64,000 bases of DNA from SpSt-501 sp037481615 (GCA_037481615.1 JBBFLI010000002.1), one strand, 5' to 3'. Positions 49,382 through 59,010 are shown, counted from the first letter of the stretch. The notes: generated by a model not told the origin, from the sequence alone. Numbers and translations: made by a program.

Positions 49382-50518
49382 TCACGGCGGCGCCGGCTCA
49401 GCGCCCGCCGCCGGCAGGCTGACCACGAAGAGGCTTCCGCGGCCCGGGGAGGAGGAGACGTGGATCTCCCCGCCGTGCTGTTCCACGATCTGGCGCGTGA
49501 TGAAGAGCCCCAATCCCGTGCCCCGGTCCCCTTTGGAAGAGAAAAACGGCGTGAACAGCTTGCGCCGGGTTTCCTCGTCCATTCCCGCGCCGTTGTCGAG
49601 CACGGTGAACTCGATGCGGTTTTTCCGGCAGCGCAGTCCGAAGACGATGCGGCCGGGCCCCCGCGCCCCGGGGGCGCGGCAGGCATCGAGGGCGTTTTCC
49701 AGCAGATGGGTCAGGGCCGCCTGGAGATACGCCGGGGCGGCCTGAAGCCCGCCGCAGCGGGTTTCGAACTCGGTGCTGAACTGAACCCCCGCCGCCGCCA
49801 TCTTTTCCATCACCGCGGCGGCGGTTTCTTCGGCAAGACCGAGCGCGTCCACCGGCTCGAGCTTGAGCTCGCGCTTTTTCGAGTAATAGAGAATATCCAA
49901 GACGACGCGACGGATCCGTTCCAGCCGCTGCTTGACGACCTCCCAGCCTTCGACGATCTGCTCCCGGCGATCCCGGGATAGCCCCTGGTCCACCAGGTAA
50001 ACGCCCGCGTCCAAGCCGGTCAGCAATCCCTTGAGGGCATGAGAGATCGAGCCGAGCATCAGGCCGAGGGTGGAGAGGTGGCTTTGGAGCTCGCTCTTCT
50101 CTGCGACCAGCCGCTCCAGGCGGTGGAGATATTCCCGGAGTTTCTCCCGGGTCTGGATCTTCTCGACCGCTCGCCGCAGGGCGATGTCCAACACGTCGAT
50201 GTGGATGGGCTTGGTGATGAAGTCGGTCGCCTCGTGCTTCAGGCTGCGGACCGCGAGATCCAGGTCGCCGTGACCGGTGATCATGATCACCTCGGTTTCC
50301 GGCCAGCGGCTCTTGATGCGGCGCAAAAGCTCGATGCCGTCCATGCCCGGCATCTTGATGTCGGTGAGCACGAGGGGCGGCTGTGCGGCGGCGAACCGCT
50401 CAAGGGCCTCTTCACCGCTTTCGGCCTCGAGCACCTCGAAGCCCCGATCCTGGAGCGGCAGGCGCAACACCTCGCGGATGTCCCGCTCGTCGTCGACCAG
50501 CAGCACCCGTTTATCCAT
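49382..50518 (-). CDS. Receiver-histidine kinase protein (REC-HisKA-HATPase)
   Basis: Soluble protein of 378 residues with a receiver at the N-terminus (VLLVDDERD, phospho-acceptor Asp in VLTDIKMPG near residue 53, ITGHGD, TKPI). A short coiled linker leads to a HisKA-like segment (LMLGSISHALKGLLTGLDAG, His near 161) and a HATPase_c domain (LLENALDAC, DNGAGMDEE, GDRGTGLGLFITRQIV). It is the last gene of the Hdr operon and overlaps the heme-motif kinase gene by eight bases. It is therefore a likely phosphorelay partner for that kinase. No DNA-binding domain is present. Confidence 0.9.
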   Translation of the reverse strand: MDKRVLLVDDERDIREVLRLPLQDRGFEVLEAESGEEALERFAAAQPPLVLTDIKMPGMDGIELLRRIKSRWPETEVIMITGHGDLDLAVRSLKHEATDFITKPIHIDVLDIALRRAVEKIQTREKLREYLHRLERLVAEKSELQSHLSTLGLMLGSISHALKGLLTGLDAGVYLVDQGLSRDRREQIVEGWEVVKQRLERIRRVVLDILYYSKKRELKLEPVDALGLAEETAAAVMEKMAAAGVQFSTEFETRCGGLQAAPAYLQAALTHLLENALDACRAPGARGPGRIVFGLRCRKNRIEFTVLDNGAGMDEETRRKLFTPFFSSKGDRGTGLGLFITRQIVEQHGGEIHVSSSPGRGSLFVVSLPAAGAEPAPP

Positions 50519-52820
50519 GCTCCTTCTCCGGCAGGGGGAATTCGATCACAAAGCAGGCCCCTCCCTCGGGGGCGGGCTTGACCCGAATCGTGCCGCGGCA
50601 GTCCTTGATGATCCCGTAGCTGATCGAAAGCCCCAGGCCGGTCCCTTCCCCGGCCTGCTTGGTGGTGAAGAACGGCTCGAAGATCCGTTCGGCAAGATGC
50701 GGCGGCACCCCCGGCCCCGTATCGCGGATTTCACAGACCACGCTCCGGCCGCTGCGGTAGGCGGCGATATGGATGCGTTTGGCCCCCGCCTCCGCTTCCC
50801 GACCGGCCCAGCGCTCCTCGATCGCATCCCGCGCGTTGATCAGGAGATTGATGAACACCTGCTCCAGCCGGCCGGGGTCGGCGTCGATCTTCGGCAGGTC
50901 GGGATCGGTCTCCCAGGCCACCTCGATCTGGCGCAGCTTGAGCTGCTGGCTGAACACGTCGAAGGCCGCCCGCAGAACGTCGTTGACCTGGATGCGCTCG
51001 AGCTTGAGCTCGGACTTGCGCGCGAACTGGCGCAGGTGGTTGATGATGCGCGCGGCCCGATCGACGTTGGCGTCGATCTTGCGGAGCATCGCCGCCAGCG
51101 TCGCCTCGTCGATCGTCTGGCGTTCATCGAGTTTGCGGACGAAAAAACTGCTCGCCGTCTTGATGACGGAAAGCGGCTGGTTGAGTTCATGGGCGATCCC
51201 GGTCGCCATTTCCCCGAGCGTGGCCATCTTGCTCGCCTGGATCAGCTGCTGCTCGGTTTCGAGCCGTTTGGTGATGTCGCTCGTCGTCACGAGCAGCACC
51301 TCCCGGCCGGGAAACTCCCCCGGCGAGAGGCGGATGTTCACGAAAATCCGCTCGCCCCCGGCGCGGCGGTGCTTGACCTGGTTGAGTTCGGCGACCCGCG
51401 GCAGCAGCTCCCGGTAGGATTCCCTCTCTTCCGGGAAAAAGAAGTCCAGAAACGACCGTCGCAGCACTTCCTCCCGCGTGTGCCCGTAAACGGTCGTCAC
51501 GCTGCGGTTGCAATCGATCACCTCGAACGTGCGGGCGTCCAGGACGAAGACGGGGTTGGGGATGTGATTGAAGATTTCATGGTATTTTTTTTCGGAGCGG
51601 GCAAGCTGCTCCTCGAGCTGCTTGCGCTCGGTGATGTCCAGGCTCATCTCGAGCGCGGCGACCACCTCTCCCCGCCGGTTGTGGATCGGGGTCGTCCGGA
51701 AGATCCAATGGGCCACGCTGCCGTCCTTGTTCACCCCGCTCTCCTCGCCCTGATGCGGCAGCCCGTCCTCGAAGGTGAGCGCGACCGGGCACCGCGGGCA
51801 GGGTTCCTCCCGCCCCTTGTAGGCCCGATAGCAGGTGTCGTCCTCGCGTGGGGCAAAGCGCTTGGCAAACTCGCGGTTGAATCGCAACAGGCGGAAGTTT
51901 CGGTCCTGGAGCGTGATCAAGCAGGGGACGTTTTCGAAAAGGGTCTGGTATTCCTCGCGTTGGGCGGTGAGTTCCCCCTGTTTCTGGGCGATCTCGAGGC
52001 TCATCGTTTCGATCGCGCGGGCGAGCTGGCCCATCTCGTCCTTGCGGTGAACCGGGATGGGACCGGGGGGCAACCCCTCGGCGATCCGTCGCGTCCCGGC
52101 GATCAGGCTCTGGACGGGACGGTTGACGAAGACGACCAGCATCACGGCAAGCAGGACCGAGGTGAGCAGGAAGACCGCCGCGGTGAGCCCGACCACGGCC
52201 CTCTTGCCGAGCGCCAGCTCGCGGTCCGTATCGCTCAGCGAGACCACGACATCCAGGGCGCCGAGAATCTTCTTGCCCTCGGGATGAATGTGGCAGGCGC
52301 CCGAGGAGCACCCCGGTTCGTTGTAGATTGGGCTGATGATGCCGAGCCGGCGCGGCTCGCCGGGGCCCTGCAGGATGCGCGTGCGGGAGGAGAGATCCAG
52401 ATCGACGAGCGGCGGTACGGTGCGGTGGCAGATGTCGCAGGCCTCGGCTTTGATGTTGGTTCGGGTGTCCACCTCGGCGAGGCGGTTCGAAAACTTGATC
52501 TCCCCCTGTTTATTGTAGATGCGGATGTTGCGGATCTCGGGTTGGGTGCCGATATTGGAGATGATCTGCGTGATGTCGTCGCGGGAGTTCAACATCATCG
52601 CGTAATGCGTCCCCAGGCGGATGGTGTTGGTGAGGCGGTCGGTCGAGGCGATCACACTCTCCATGAGCCTGTGCTCCTGGTAGTTCGTGTTGAAATAGGC
52701 CCAGGTGGCGATGGAAACGAAGAGGGTCACCCCGACCGCCGAGATCAGCCGCACCACGAGACGGTGCGGCAGCGCCCGCACTCCCCGCAGACCCCCTCGT
52801 TCCTCGGGCTTCGTCTTCAT
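50511..52820 (-). CDS. Membrane sensor histidine kinase with two candidate heme-c motifs
   Basis: Sensor kinase of 769 residues. A helix at about 22-42 and one at 208-233 frame a periplasmic domain holding CDICH (128-132) and CSSGACH (171-177), a classical and an expanded c-type heme motif; heme binding is therefore likely but not shown. HAMP (about 233-285) and two PAS domains (about 290-400 and 410-520) follow; the first PAS has CYRAYKGREEPCPRC. HisKA has His543 in AHELNQP; HATPase_c is canonical. The ATG overlaps the HdrB stop by four bases, so kinase and HdrB are made together. It could sense periplasmic redox state or electron supply and signal to the receiver inside HdrA. Confidence 0.9.
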   Translation of the reverse strand: MKTKPEERGGLRGVRALPHRLVVRLISAVGVTLFVSIATWAYFNTNYQEHRLMESVIASTDRLTNTIRLGTHYAMMLNSRDDITQIISNIGTQPEIRNIRIYNKQGEIKFSNRLAEVDTRTNIKAEACDICHRTVPPLVDLDLSSRTRILQGPGEPRRLGIISPIYNEPGCSSGACHIHPEGKKILGALDVVVSLSDTDRELALGKRAVVGLTAAVFLLTSVLLAVMLVVFVNRPVQSLIAGTRRIAEGLPPGPIPVHRKDEMGQLARAIETMSLEIAQKQGELTAQREEYQTLFENVPCLITLQDRNFRLLRFNREFAKRFAPREDDTCYRAYKGREEPCPRCPVALTFEDGLPHQGEESGVNKDGSVAHWIFRTTPIHNRRGEVVAALEMSLDITERKQLEEQLARSEKKYHEIFNHIPNPVFVLDARTFEVIDCNRSVTTVYGHTREEVLRRSFLDFFFPEERESYRELLPRVAELNQVKHRRAGGERIFVNIRLSPGEFPGREVLLVTTSDITKRLETEQQLIQASKMATLGEMATGIAHELNQPLSVIKTASSFFVRKLDERQTIDEATLAAMLRKIDANVDRAARIINHLRQFARKSELKLERIQVNDVLRAAFDVFSQQLKLRQIEVAWETDPDLPKIDADPGRLEQVFINLLINARDAIEERWAGREAEAGAKRIHIAAYRSGRSVVCEIRDTGPGVPPHLAERIFEPFFTTKQAGEGTGLGLSISYGIIKDCRGTIRVKPAPEGGACFVIEFPLPEKEHG

Positions 52821-53719
52821 CGGCGCCCCCCCCCTTTTTGCGCCCCGCCCCGCAGCGGGACGCCTGCCCACCGTTCCGCCGAAAACGCCAGATTCTCCTG
52901 CAGGCCGAGCGCCTTCTCCGCCATGCCCATCGCCAAGCCGATGACCTGGGGCAGGTAGAGGACGTCGCAGGTGAGGTCGCCTCCGGCATGCCTGCCCGCC
53001 GCCTCCTGGAAGGCCTCGAGATTCATCTGGCACATCGGGCAGACCGTGGCCACGGCGTCCGCCCCGCGGGCATCCTCCAGGATGGAAGCGATCCGGGACA
53101 GACCGGCCGCGCGCCGCGTGGCGGAGAGCGAGGCGCCGCAGCACGATCCGCCCGACCGCCAGCGGAACACCTCGGCGCCGAGCGCCCGGATCAGCGGCTC
53201 CATCGAGATCGGCTGTTCGGGATCGTCGAAATCCGCATACGGGCGCAGGCACTGGCAACCGTAGTAGGGCGCGATGCGCATCCCCCGCAGCGGCCGCTCG
53301 ACGCGCGAGGCCAGGCGCTCCGCTCCCACGTCGAAGGCGAGCACATCGAGGAGGTGCCGCACGCGTGTCCGCCCCCTCGGGTGGAGATCCTCCACCCGGA
53401 GCACTTCCCGGATGCGGGCCGCCTCCTCGGGCCTCGCGCGCATCGCCTGGACGGCATGGCGCAGGTTGAGGTAGCAGGCGCTGCAGGGCGCCAGGATCTC
53501 CAGGTCCGGATCCCTTCGTTCCGCGAGGGCCAGATTCCTTGCCGGCAGGGTCAGGGCGAGCAGCGGCCCGGCGGCCCCGGCGGCGGATGCACCGCAGCAG
53601 GTCCAATCGGGGATCTCGAGCAGCTCCAACCCCAACGCGTCCAGCACCGCGCGGCTCGAACGATCGTAGGCGCGCGCGGTCCCCTCGAGCGAACACCCCG
53701 GATAGTAGTGGTACCTCAT
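52817..53719 (-). CDS. hdrB: Heterodisulfide reductase subunit B, HdrB-like
   Basis: Catalytic-type subunit of a soluble heterodisulfide reductase, 300 residues. It has two CCG domains that in HdrB ligate noncubane [4Fe-4S] clusters: YPGCSLEG...DWTCCGAS...APCSACY, and YYGCQCLRP...GGSCCGAS...VCPMCQ. It takes electrons from HdrC and HdrA and reduces a disulfide or another acceptor; no coenzyme M/B is expected in a bacterium, so the substrate is open. The ATG overlaps the HdrC stop by four bases and the stop overlaps the kinase start by four. Confidence 0.93.
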   Translation of the reverse strand: MRYHYYPGCSLEGTARAYDRSSRAVLDALGLELLEIPDWTCCGASAAGAAGPLLALTLPARNLALAERRDPDLEILAPCSACYLNLRHAVQAMRARPEEAARIREVLRVEDLHPRGRTRVRHLLDVLAFDVGAERLASRVERPLRGMRIAPYYGCQCLRPYADFDDPEQPISMEPLIRALGAEVFRWRSGGSCCGASLSATRRAAGLSRIASILEDARGADAVATVCPMCQMNLEAFQEAAGRHAGGDLTCDVLYLPQVIGLAMGMAEKALGLQENLAFSAERWAGVPLRGGAQKGGGRR

Positions 53720-54282
53720 GGGGATGCCTCCACCTCCGCCGCGCGGGCGAAGAGGGCCGCCAGAGACCGGGCGCGGGAGGCCGGGCGGCCGAGCGGCAGC
53801 CTGCCGCGGGCCGCCAGGCGCAGGCCGAGCGCCGCATGCCGCAACACGAGAAGCGGATCTTTGACGGCGGCGAAGTAGTGCATGAGGAAAGCCGGCTCGT
53901 TAACCCTGCCTTCCCGCCGAATGCTCTCGAGAAAATGATGATGAAAGGCGGCGGCCGTGCGGTGGCGCTTGGACCGCGCCCGATGGGCGGCCTGCTCCAG
54001 CGCGTGCATGGCTTCGGTCAGCGGCAGACCCCGCGGGCAGCGCAAGGTGCAGGTGTAACAGGCCGAGCAGAGGGTGAAGGTGCGGCTGCGGAAGATCTCC
54101 TCCCCGCGGTCGAGCATGACCAGCCGCCAGAGGTGACGCGGCGTGAAATCCATGGCCGCGGCGTTCGGGCAGGAACCCGAACAGGTGCCGCATTGCAGGC
54201 AGGCTTGGATCATCCGTCGCACCCGGGAGAGGTCCGGGCGGGCCGCCCGGGGAGGGAAATCGATCACCGCTGACCGGCTCAT
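53716..54282 (-). CDS. hdrC: Heterodisulfide reductase subunit C, HdrC-like
   Basis: Iron-sulfur subunit that passes electrons between HdrA and HdrB, 188 residues. Two [4Fe-4S] motifs: CLQCGTCSGSCP (from about Cys28) and CSACYTCTLRCPRG (from about Cys72). The C-terminal part is helical, with Arg/Ala-rich residues. It lies 90 bases after the receiver-containing HdrA gene; that gap shows no clear promoter or terminator. Confidence 0.93.
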   Translation of the reverse strand: MSRSAVIDFPPRAARPDLSRVRRMIQACLQCGTCSGSCPNAAAMDFTPRHLWRLVMLDRGEEIFRSRTFTLCSACYTCTLRCPRGLPLTEAMHALEQAAHRARSKRHRTAAAFHHHFLESIRREGRVNEPAFLMHYFAAVKDPLLVLRHAALGLRLAARGRLPLGRPASRARSLAALFARAAEVEASP

Positions 54283-54372
54283 GAACCGCCTCCTCCTTCA
54301 CGCCGCGGCGGCGGAAAGGACTTCGGCGTTGCCCCTGCGGTGCGGGGAATCCGACCGGTCTCGCAGGGCTTC

Positions 54373-57300
54373 TCAGCCGAGCGCCGCCTCCAGGATGGAA
54401 AACATCTGCGGGGGCGGGAAGCCTTCCAGGATCGCGGCGTCGTTCGGGCAGACCGCGGCACAGGTCCCGCACCCCTGGCATCGGACCGGATGAACGATCA
54501 CCCGGCCGAGTTCTTCGTCCAGGCGACGCGCCCCGCAGGGGCAGGCCGCGATGCACTGTTCGCAGCGGCTGCACAGGCTGTGGCGGACGCGCGCCACGAT
54601 CCGGCTGGCGAAAAGCCGCTCGCGGCCGAGAAGACCGAGCGCCCGCATGGCGGCGGCCTCCGCCGTCGCTATGGCCTCCGGGATCGTGCGCGGGGAGAGC
54701 GCCAGACCGCAGGCGAAGACCCCTTCCGCCATCCCGTCCACCGGCCGCCATTTCGCGTCGGCCGGCTGGAAGAAACCGTCCTCATCCAGCCGGCCGCCGA
54801 AGGCCTCCACCAGCTCCCGCGAAAGGGCTGGAACGATGCCCGTCGCCAAGACCACGAGCTGGGCCTCGATTTCGAGAGGCCGCCCGAGGATCGGTTCCTC
54901 CACCGCCACTACGGCCCCGGCGCCGGTCGGCCGGACCGCCGGGGGGCGGTCGGAGGGATAAGGGATGAACAGGACGCCCGAACCCCGCGCGCGGGTGTAG
55001 GCCGCCTCGGCGAAACCGGTCGTCATCAGATCGCGGTAGAGAACGACGGCGCGGAGCTCGGGGCGGCGCTCTCGGAAAGCTTCGATCAGCCGCAGCGAGG
55101 CGGGGCAGCAGATGCGGCTGCAGTAGTTGCGCGGCTCCCGACGCGATCCGGCGCACTGGATCGTCACCACCGTATCCAGCGCCCCGACTGGCAGCGTCCC
55201 GTCGGACAAACGGCGCTCCACCTCGGCCTGGGTCGCCACCGCCGGGCTTTCGCCGTAACCGAACCCCAGGGCGGGGGCCTCGCGACCGCCGGTCGCGAAG
55301 AGGACGACCCCGTGTTCCAGGCGCCGCACCTCCCCGTCCGGGCCCTCGATGAACGAGACGAACGACCCCACCTCGCCCTCGGCGTGGACGATCCGCGCGC
55401 CTTTGTGTACCCGGATGCGGGGATGTCCTTCGACCCGCCGCACGAGATCGTCCCGCAAGGCTCGAGGGTCGGCGCCTTCGATCGTGCGGGTGAGCCAGGT
55501 CAGGTTTCCCCCCAGCCGCTCGGAGGTCTCCACCAGCTCGACCGGCGCGCCGTGATCGGCGATGACCAGCGCGGCGGTCATGCCGGCGACTCCGCCCCCG
55601 AGAACGAGCGCCGCGGGGGCGACAGGGATCGGCCTTGCGGCGGGCGGCTCCGACCGCTTGAGCCGGGCGAGTCCGCTTCGCAGGGCAAACAGCGCCGCCT
55701 GGGCGTCCGGGGGCGTCCGGGCGGAGCAGAGCGCGAGATCCGCTGTTTCCACCTGGCCCGCCGTCAGGCCGCCGTCGCGCGCGATGTCCCGGAGGCGTGC
55801 CGGTTGCTGCAGCAGACGGCAAGCGCCGATCAACAGGCGGTTCGCCCCCGCCCGCGCCCGGATCGCCGCCAGGGTCCGCCGGCCTTCCGGCGTGCACAAC
55901 GCGTCCGCGGTTTCGACGGTCGCCACCTCCGGATCGCGGCCCAGCGCAAACAAAACCGGCTCCGGCGTCTCCGCGGGCGGACTCGACCACCGACAACGGC
56001 ACATCACGGCGGCCACCCGCGGCAGTTCGCGAAGAACCGAGTCGGAAAGTTCGGCGGGGCGCTCTTCCGCACCCTGCCCCCCTCCCGCCGCCTGGAGGCA
56101 CCGCGAGGCTTCCGCGGCAGCGGCCGACGCCTGAATCACCGTTTCGGCGATGTCCACCATCCCGCCGCAGGTTCCCCCGATCACCACGCCGGGTCGTGCG
56201 GTGCGGCAGCGGGAAAAAGGCACGGCAGCGATGAAGCCCCAAGGGTTGAGCGGCAGCCCGAGCCGCTCCGCCAAGGCCGTCATCCCCGCGGCCGGGCGAC
56301 GACCCGTGGCCAGAACGACGAGGTCGAAGTTCTCCTCGCGGCTTTCCCCTCCGGCCTCCACCCAGCGGATCCGGAGACCCTCCCCTCCGGGCGCCGGGGT
56401 CAGCGAATGCGGCCGCGCCCGGATGAAGCGCACGCCGTGGCGTTCCTCCGCCTGATCCCGGTACCGCTGAAAGGATTTTCCGGCGGTCCTCAGATCCATA
56501 TGGAAGATCGTGGCCTCGAGGTCTCCGCCGCCGAGGGCCTTGGCGAGCAGCGCCTCCTTGATCGAGGCCATGCAGCAGACGCTCGAGCAGAAATCGGCTT
56601 CCTCCCCGGCGTCACGGGAGCCCACGCATTGGATCCAGGCGATGCGGCGCACGGCCCCCCGGCCGTCAGGCCGCAGCAGCCGCCCCCCCGTCGGGCCGGT
56701 TGCGCTCGTCAGGCGCTCGAATTCGACCTGGGTCAGCACGCCGGGGAAGACCCCGTAGCCGTAAGGGTTCTTCCCCGAAAGCGGGTCGTAGCCTTCCGAG
56801 CCGCCGCAGAGCACGACCGCGCCGACGGTGAGCGGCGGGTCTTCCGCCGCGGCGAAACGCTCGAAGCGTTCCACCGCTTTCGGGATCAGGTCGGCGACAT
56901 CGAAGGGTTTGATGAGGTAATCGAGGGCTCCGATCTTCATGGCCTCCACGGCGGTTTCCACCGTGGCGTAGGCGGTCATCATCACGACATCCAGGCCGGG
57001 GGAAATCTGCTTCGCCCGCTCCAGGACCTCGACCCCGTCCATCCCGGGCATCTTGATGTCGAGCAGCATGAGCTGGAAGGCTTTCTCGCGGAGGGCGGCG
57101 AGGGCCTCGGGTCCCGAGGCCGCCATCGCCGTGGAGAACCCCTCGGCTTCGAGCCATTCCTTGAGCGAATCGCGCACCGACCATTCGTCATCGACCAGAA
57201 GAATCCGGAAGGACCGACGCTCGGCCCCCGGCAGCCGGATGGCCCCGGTCGGGCAAACTTCCCGGCAGGCCCCGCAGCGCGTGCAGGCCGAGGGGTCGAG

Positions 57301-57777
57301 CGCGTAGGCGTGGGGAAAACACTGGGGAGCGGGCAGATCGACGGCTTTGCGCATCGTGAGGCCCGCGTTGAACTCGTCGGGGACCTCCACGGGGCACACC
57401 GCAGCGCAACGCCCGCAGCCGGCGCAGCGTTCCGGGTCGACCCCGCCCGAAGGCCGGCGCAACCTCACCCGCAGCCTGCCGGCCTCGCCTTCGATGCCCG
57501 CGACCTCGGTGTTCAGCCGGAGATCGATCCGTTCGTGGAAGAGACCCCGCCGCAGGCAGTCCGCCGAGGCGGCGTCCCGCTCGACGCGGGGCAGCAGGCG
57601 GCACATGCCGCATCGATCCGTGGGGAACTGGCGGTCGAGCTGCCCCAAGAGGCCGGACGGACGCGGCGCCCGTTCCACCAGGACGACGCTGTAGCCGTAC
57701 TCGGCCAGATCCAGGGCGGCGCGAATGCCGGCGATCCCCGCCCCGACCACCAACGCTTTTCCGATCCTGGCGTTCAT
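54373..57777 (-). CDS. hdrA: HdrA-like flavoprotein with an embedded response-regulator receiver domain
   Basis: Protein of 1134 residues. Residues 7-180 are the HdrA start: FAD motif VGAGIAGIRAALDLAEYG, FPTDRCGMC, then two ferredoxin motifs (CAGCGRCAAVCP from Cys118, CTRCGACREVCP from Cys165). Residues 190-308 are a full receiver domain: acidic pair Asp196-Asp197, phospho-acceptor Asp240 in LLLDIKMPG, Thr in MMTAYAT, Lys in LIKPF. HdrA then continues (GSEGYDPLSGKNPYGYG, FCSSVCCMASIKEA). From about 720 a second FAD domain starts (LGGGVAGMTAALVIADHG, YCSRICC), and two ferredoxin motifs close the protein. I chose the ATG at 57777 since GGAGG is seven bases away. Cys occupies the places where some HdrA proteins have Sec. 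Phosphorylation may gate bifurcation. Confidence 0.92.
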   Translation of the reverse strand: MNARIGKALVVGAGIAGIRAALDLAEYGYSVVLVERAPRPSGLLGQLDRQFPTDRCGMCRLLPRVERDAASADCLRRGLFHERIDLRLNTEVAGIEGEAGRLRVRLRRPSGGVDPERCAGCGRCAAVCPVEVPDEFNAGLTMRKAVDLPAPQCFPHAYALDPSACTRCGACREVCPTGAIRLPGAERRSFRILLVDDEWSVRDSLKEWLEAEGFSTAMAASGPEALAALREKAFQLMLLDIKMPGMDGVEVLERAKQISPGLDVVMMTAYATVETAVEAMKIGALDYLIKPFDVADLIPKAVERFERFAAAEDPPLTVGAVVLCGGSEGYDPLSGKNPYGYGVFPGVLTQVEFERLTSATGPTGGRLLRPDGRGAVRRIAWIQCVGSRDAGEEADFCSSVCCMASIKEALLAKALGGGDLEATIFHMDLRTAGKSFQRYRDQAEERHGVRFIRARPHSLTPAPGGEGLRIRWVEAGGESREENFDLVVLATGRRPAAGMTALAERLGLPLNPWGFIAAVPFSRCRTARPGVVIGGTCGGMVDIAETVIQASAAAAEASRCLQAAGGGQGAEERPAELSDSVLRELPRVAAVMCRCRWSSPPAETPEPVLFALGRDPEVATVETADALCTPEGRRTLAAIRARAGANRLLIGACRLLQQPARLRDIARDGGLTAGQVETADLALCSARTPPDAQAALFALRSGLARLKRSEPPAARPIPVAPAALVLGGGVAGMTAALVIADHGAPVELVETSERLGGNLTWLTRTIEGADPRALRDDLVRRVEGHPRIRVHKGARIVHAEGEVGSFVSFIEGPDGEVRRLEHGVVLFATGGREAPALGFGYGESPAVATQAEVERRLSDGTLPVGALDTVVTIQCAGSRREPRNYCSRICCPASLRLIEAFRERRPELRAVVLYRDLMTTGFAEAAYTRARGSGVLFIPYPSDRPPAVRPTGAGAVVAVEEPILGRPLEIEAQLVVLATGIVPALSRELVEAFGGRLDEDGFFQPADAKWRPVDGMAEGVFACGLALSPRTIPEAIATAEAAAMRALGLLGRERLFASRIVARVRHSLCSRCEQCIAACPCGARRLDEELGRVIVHPVRCQGCGTCAAVCPNDAAILEGFPPPQMFSILEAALG

Positions 57778-57827
57778 CCGCATCCCTCCGATCCCGTCGG
57801 ACCCGATCGGGTCCCCCCTCTGTCTTC

Positions 57828-58979
57828 TCATCCGCCGGCGGGACGGGGATCGAGCCCGACGGCTTCCGGAAACTCCTCCTCCCGGAAGACGGAAAGGGGC
57901 GGCGGCTCCTCGAGACTCCGGCCGGCTTCATAGCCGAAGGCCTGCTGGGTGCGGCGCCCGACGGTGCGGAAGACTTCCATCACGGCGATCCCCTGGGGGC
58001 AGGCGTTCGAGCATTGCCCGCAGCCGACGCAGGCCGTGCTCATGTGCGCCAGGCGGGTCAGGTGGAAAAACAGGGTGTCGGTCGGCAATTTGAGCACCCC
58101 CCCCCGCTCGGCCCAGAGGAGGATCTGGAAGGGGTCGTGTTCGAAGACGTCGGTGGCAAACACGCATTCCCGGCAGTAACACAGGGGGCAGGCCACCCGG
58201 CAGTTGGTACAGAGGACGCAGTCGGCGAAATAGGCCGCCGCGCCCTCGATCGTCGCGACGGCCGCCTCCGTGCGGGCGAACAACGCGTCGCGGTAAGCCG
58301 CGCGGCGGCCGATCCATCCGCGGAGCGCCGCCTCTCGGGAGTCGGGCGCCTCGGCGGGCGGCAGTTTCGCGGCCGCGATCAGCTCCTGGCCGGCGGGGGT
58401 ACGGCCCTCGACCGCCAGCCACGACCCGCCGTCCGTGCCGAGCAGGCCGATATGCACGTCGCAGGAAGGAGGCACCGGGTGTTCGCAGGCCCGACAGGCG
58501 TGCGCCAGCTCCGGGCCGGTCGCCTCGCCCGAAAAGGCTTCCCGCAGAAACCGCTCCGTGCTTTCCGCCGTCTCCGCGCCCGGCGATCGGAGGAACTCCC
58601 GGGTCGGCAGCGCGCCCGGGCAGTCGAAGCTGATCAGCACGATCTCTTCGGTTCCGGCCTGCTTGAGCTTCACCAACTCGACAAAGGCCCGGACTTCGCA
58701 GGGACGCATCAGCGCCGCCCAGCGCACCCCCATGGACCGCCGACTCAGGCGGGCGGCCATCCGGGCGGCGTTGAGGGCAAAGCAGGGCGAGAAGGGATCG
58801 ATCCCTTCCAGCCGGTGCGGATCGGTCACGAGAGCCGGCATCCGCAGAACCTTCCGCGGGAGTCGCTGCGCGACCATCACGGCGCCGACTGCCCGGCTTT
58901 CGAGCAGTCCGTGCAGAAAACCGCGGATCGCCGCCGTGCAGCCCCCCTCCTTCACCTCGAGTCGCGCCACGGTCCCCAT
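57828..58979 (-). CDS. FdhB/FrhB-like iron-sulfur flavoprotein
   Basis: Protein of 383 residues resembling the beta subunits of formate dehydrogenase and F420-reducing hydrogenase, which bind FAD and link a catalytic partner to Hdr/Mvh complexes. It has AALMRPCEVRAFVELVKLKQ and VLISFDCPGALPTREFL, typical FrhB-type segments, and a Cys-rich ferredoxin part: CRACEHPVPPSCDVHIGLLG, CVLCTNCRVACPLCYCREC (about 246-264) and CVGCGQCSNACPQG (about 308-321). No formate dehydrogenase alpha or hydrogenase large subunit gene is near, so the electron donor is unclear. It stands between mvhD and the receiver-HdrA gene. Confidence 0.86.
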   Translation of the reverse strand: MGTVARLEVKEGGCTAAIRGFLHGLLESRAVGAVMVAQRLPRKVLRMPALVTDPHRLEGIDPFSPCFALNAARMAARLSRRSMGVRWAALMRPCEVRAFVELVKLKQAGTEEIVLISFDCPGALPTREFLRSPGAETAESTERFLREAFSGEATGPELAHACRACEHPVPPSCDVHIGLLGTDGGSWLAVEGRTPAGQELIAAAKLPPAEAPDSREAALRGWIGRRAAYRDALFARTEAAVATIEGAAAYFADCVLCTNCRVACPLCYCRECVFATDVFEHDPFQILLWAERGGVLKLPTDTLFFHLTRLAHMSTACVGCGQCSNACPQGIAVMEVFRTVGRRTQQAFGYEAGRSLEEPPPLSVFREEEFPEAVGLDPRPAGG

Positions 58980-59010
58980 GGCGGCCCCCTTCCCCGGCCG
59001 GCCCGGCGCC

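Noticed and set aside
54373..57777. Selenocysteine in HdrA or MvhD, as known in some anaerobes
   Set aside because: The Cys motifs (FCSSVCC, YCSRICC, YCSRVCC and the MvhD cysteines) are encoded by Cys codons and no in-frame UGA interrupts these genes.
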